Part shown: positions 63,858 to 64,000 of the stretch, piece after piece
Layout of the letters: each line of letters starts with the position of its first letter
Numbering within the stretch: position 1 is the stretch's first letter
Assembly (NCBI RefSeq): GCF_001417775.1
Contig: NZ_BBZJ01000029.1
Location: 1 to 64,000, forward strand
DNA length: 64,000 nucleotides
Source: Streptomyces sp. TP-A0356
GTDB lineage: Bacteria > Actinomycetota > Actinomycetes > Streptomycetales > Streptomycetaceae
Direction of reading: 5' to 3'
Notes under the pieces: model-generated
Databases searched by the model: none
What the model was told of the DNA's origin: nothing
Seen by the model: the letters and a program-made list of their open reading frames with translations, nothing else
Position numbers and translations under genes: made by a program

Positions 63858-64000
63858 GTGGTCGTCGGGTTGATCATCGCCTGTGAGGTCGGCTTCTGGG
63901 TGCTGCTGGCCGCGGGCCTGGCCGTCCGCTATCTGCTGAGGATGCGCCGCACCGGCGTGGCGCTGCTGTTGGCCGAGCCGCTGCTGGAGGTGGTCCTGTT
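63858..64000 (+). CDS. Hypothetical membrane protein (partial, runs off the window)
   Basis: GTG at 63858 follows AAGGAGAGGAG. VVVGLIIACEVGFWVLLAAGLAVRYLLRMRRTGVALLLAEPLLEVVL starts with a membrane helix and basic loop and is entering a second helix when the window ends. Divergent from chiS across a 165-bp region. The family is unknown. Confidence 0.7.
   Translation, partial: MVVGLIIACEVGFWVLLAAGLAVRYLLRMRRTGVALLLAEPLLEVVL

Overview
The window is chromosomal DNA from a Streptomyces or very close actinomycete. Evidence: very high GC, G/C-ending codons, frequent GTG/TTG starts, and a block from about 33.3 kb to the end that has the familiar Streptomyces order (tRNA-Arg, nrtL, lysA, hom, thrC, thrB, rho, LCP protein, rpmE, prfA, prmC, sua5, glyA, wecA-like, atpIBEFHAGDC, DUF2550, chiC, chiR, chiS). 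No assembly identity can be given from sequence alone.

Region 1 (1-2.1 kb) holds small poorly known genes, an OGG-fold protein gene and a degenerate att-like sequence. Region 2 (2.1-17.2 kb) is a candidate 15-kb genomic island. It is bounded by two ~136-bp imperfect direct repeats sharing a 21-nt identical core that folds like the anticodon arm of a CCC-anticodon (Gly) tRNA. It carries a large secreted FG-GAP/propeller protein, a complete type I restriction-modification operon (hsdM-hsdS-hsdR), a convergent AIPR (abortive-infection/phage-resistance) gene, an intact insertion sequence and a small membrane protein gene. No integrase lies inside it.

Region 3 (17.2-22 kb) holds a hypothetical gene, a Phd/YefM-RelE type toxin-antitoxin pair translationally coupled to a 522-aa TPR protein (a possible three-part module), a three-tier inverted repeat, and a minus-strand set of overlapping genes headed by a HATPase anti-sigma-like protein.

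Region 4 (22-30.9 kb) is a pSAM2-type actinomycete integrative and conjugative element (AICE): small ABM-like protein and XRE regulator, SCO3933-family protein, FtsK-like TraSA, Spd-type spread genes, RepSA initiator, Xis and tyrosine integrase. Its regulator gene is followed by six GTAC tetramers spaced 9/10/9/10/9 bp. Just beyond the integrase, a truncated second copy of the ABM gene is joined to the last ten codons of a second integrase gene, which looks like the scar of a deleted sister element. Region 5 (31-33.3 kb) holds three small accessory genes and then tRNA-Arg(CCG).

Region 6 (33.5-64 kb) is conserved core: a single-domain response regulator, aspartate-family amino acid synthesis, Rho (with an upstream leader ORF), translation termination (RF1 and its methylase), tRNA threonylcarbamoylation, SHMT, a polyprenyl-phosphate sugar-1-phosphate transferase, the whole F-type ATP synthase operon closed by a strong GCAA-loop terminator, and a chitinase with its ChiS/ChiR two-component system. 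The chitinase promoter carries the 12-bp direct repeats typical of Streptomyces chitinase genes.
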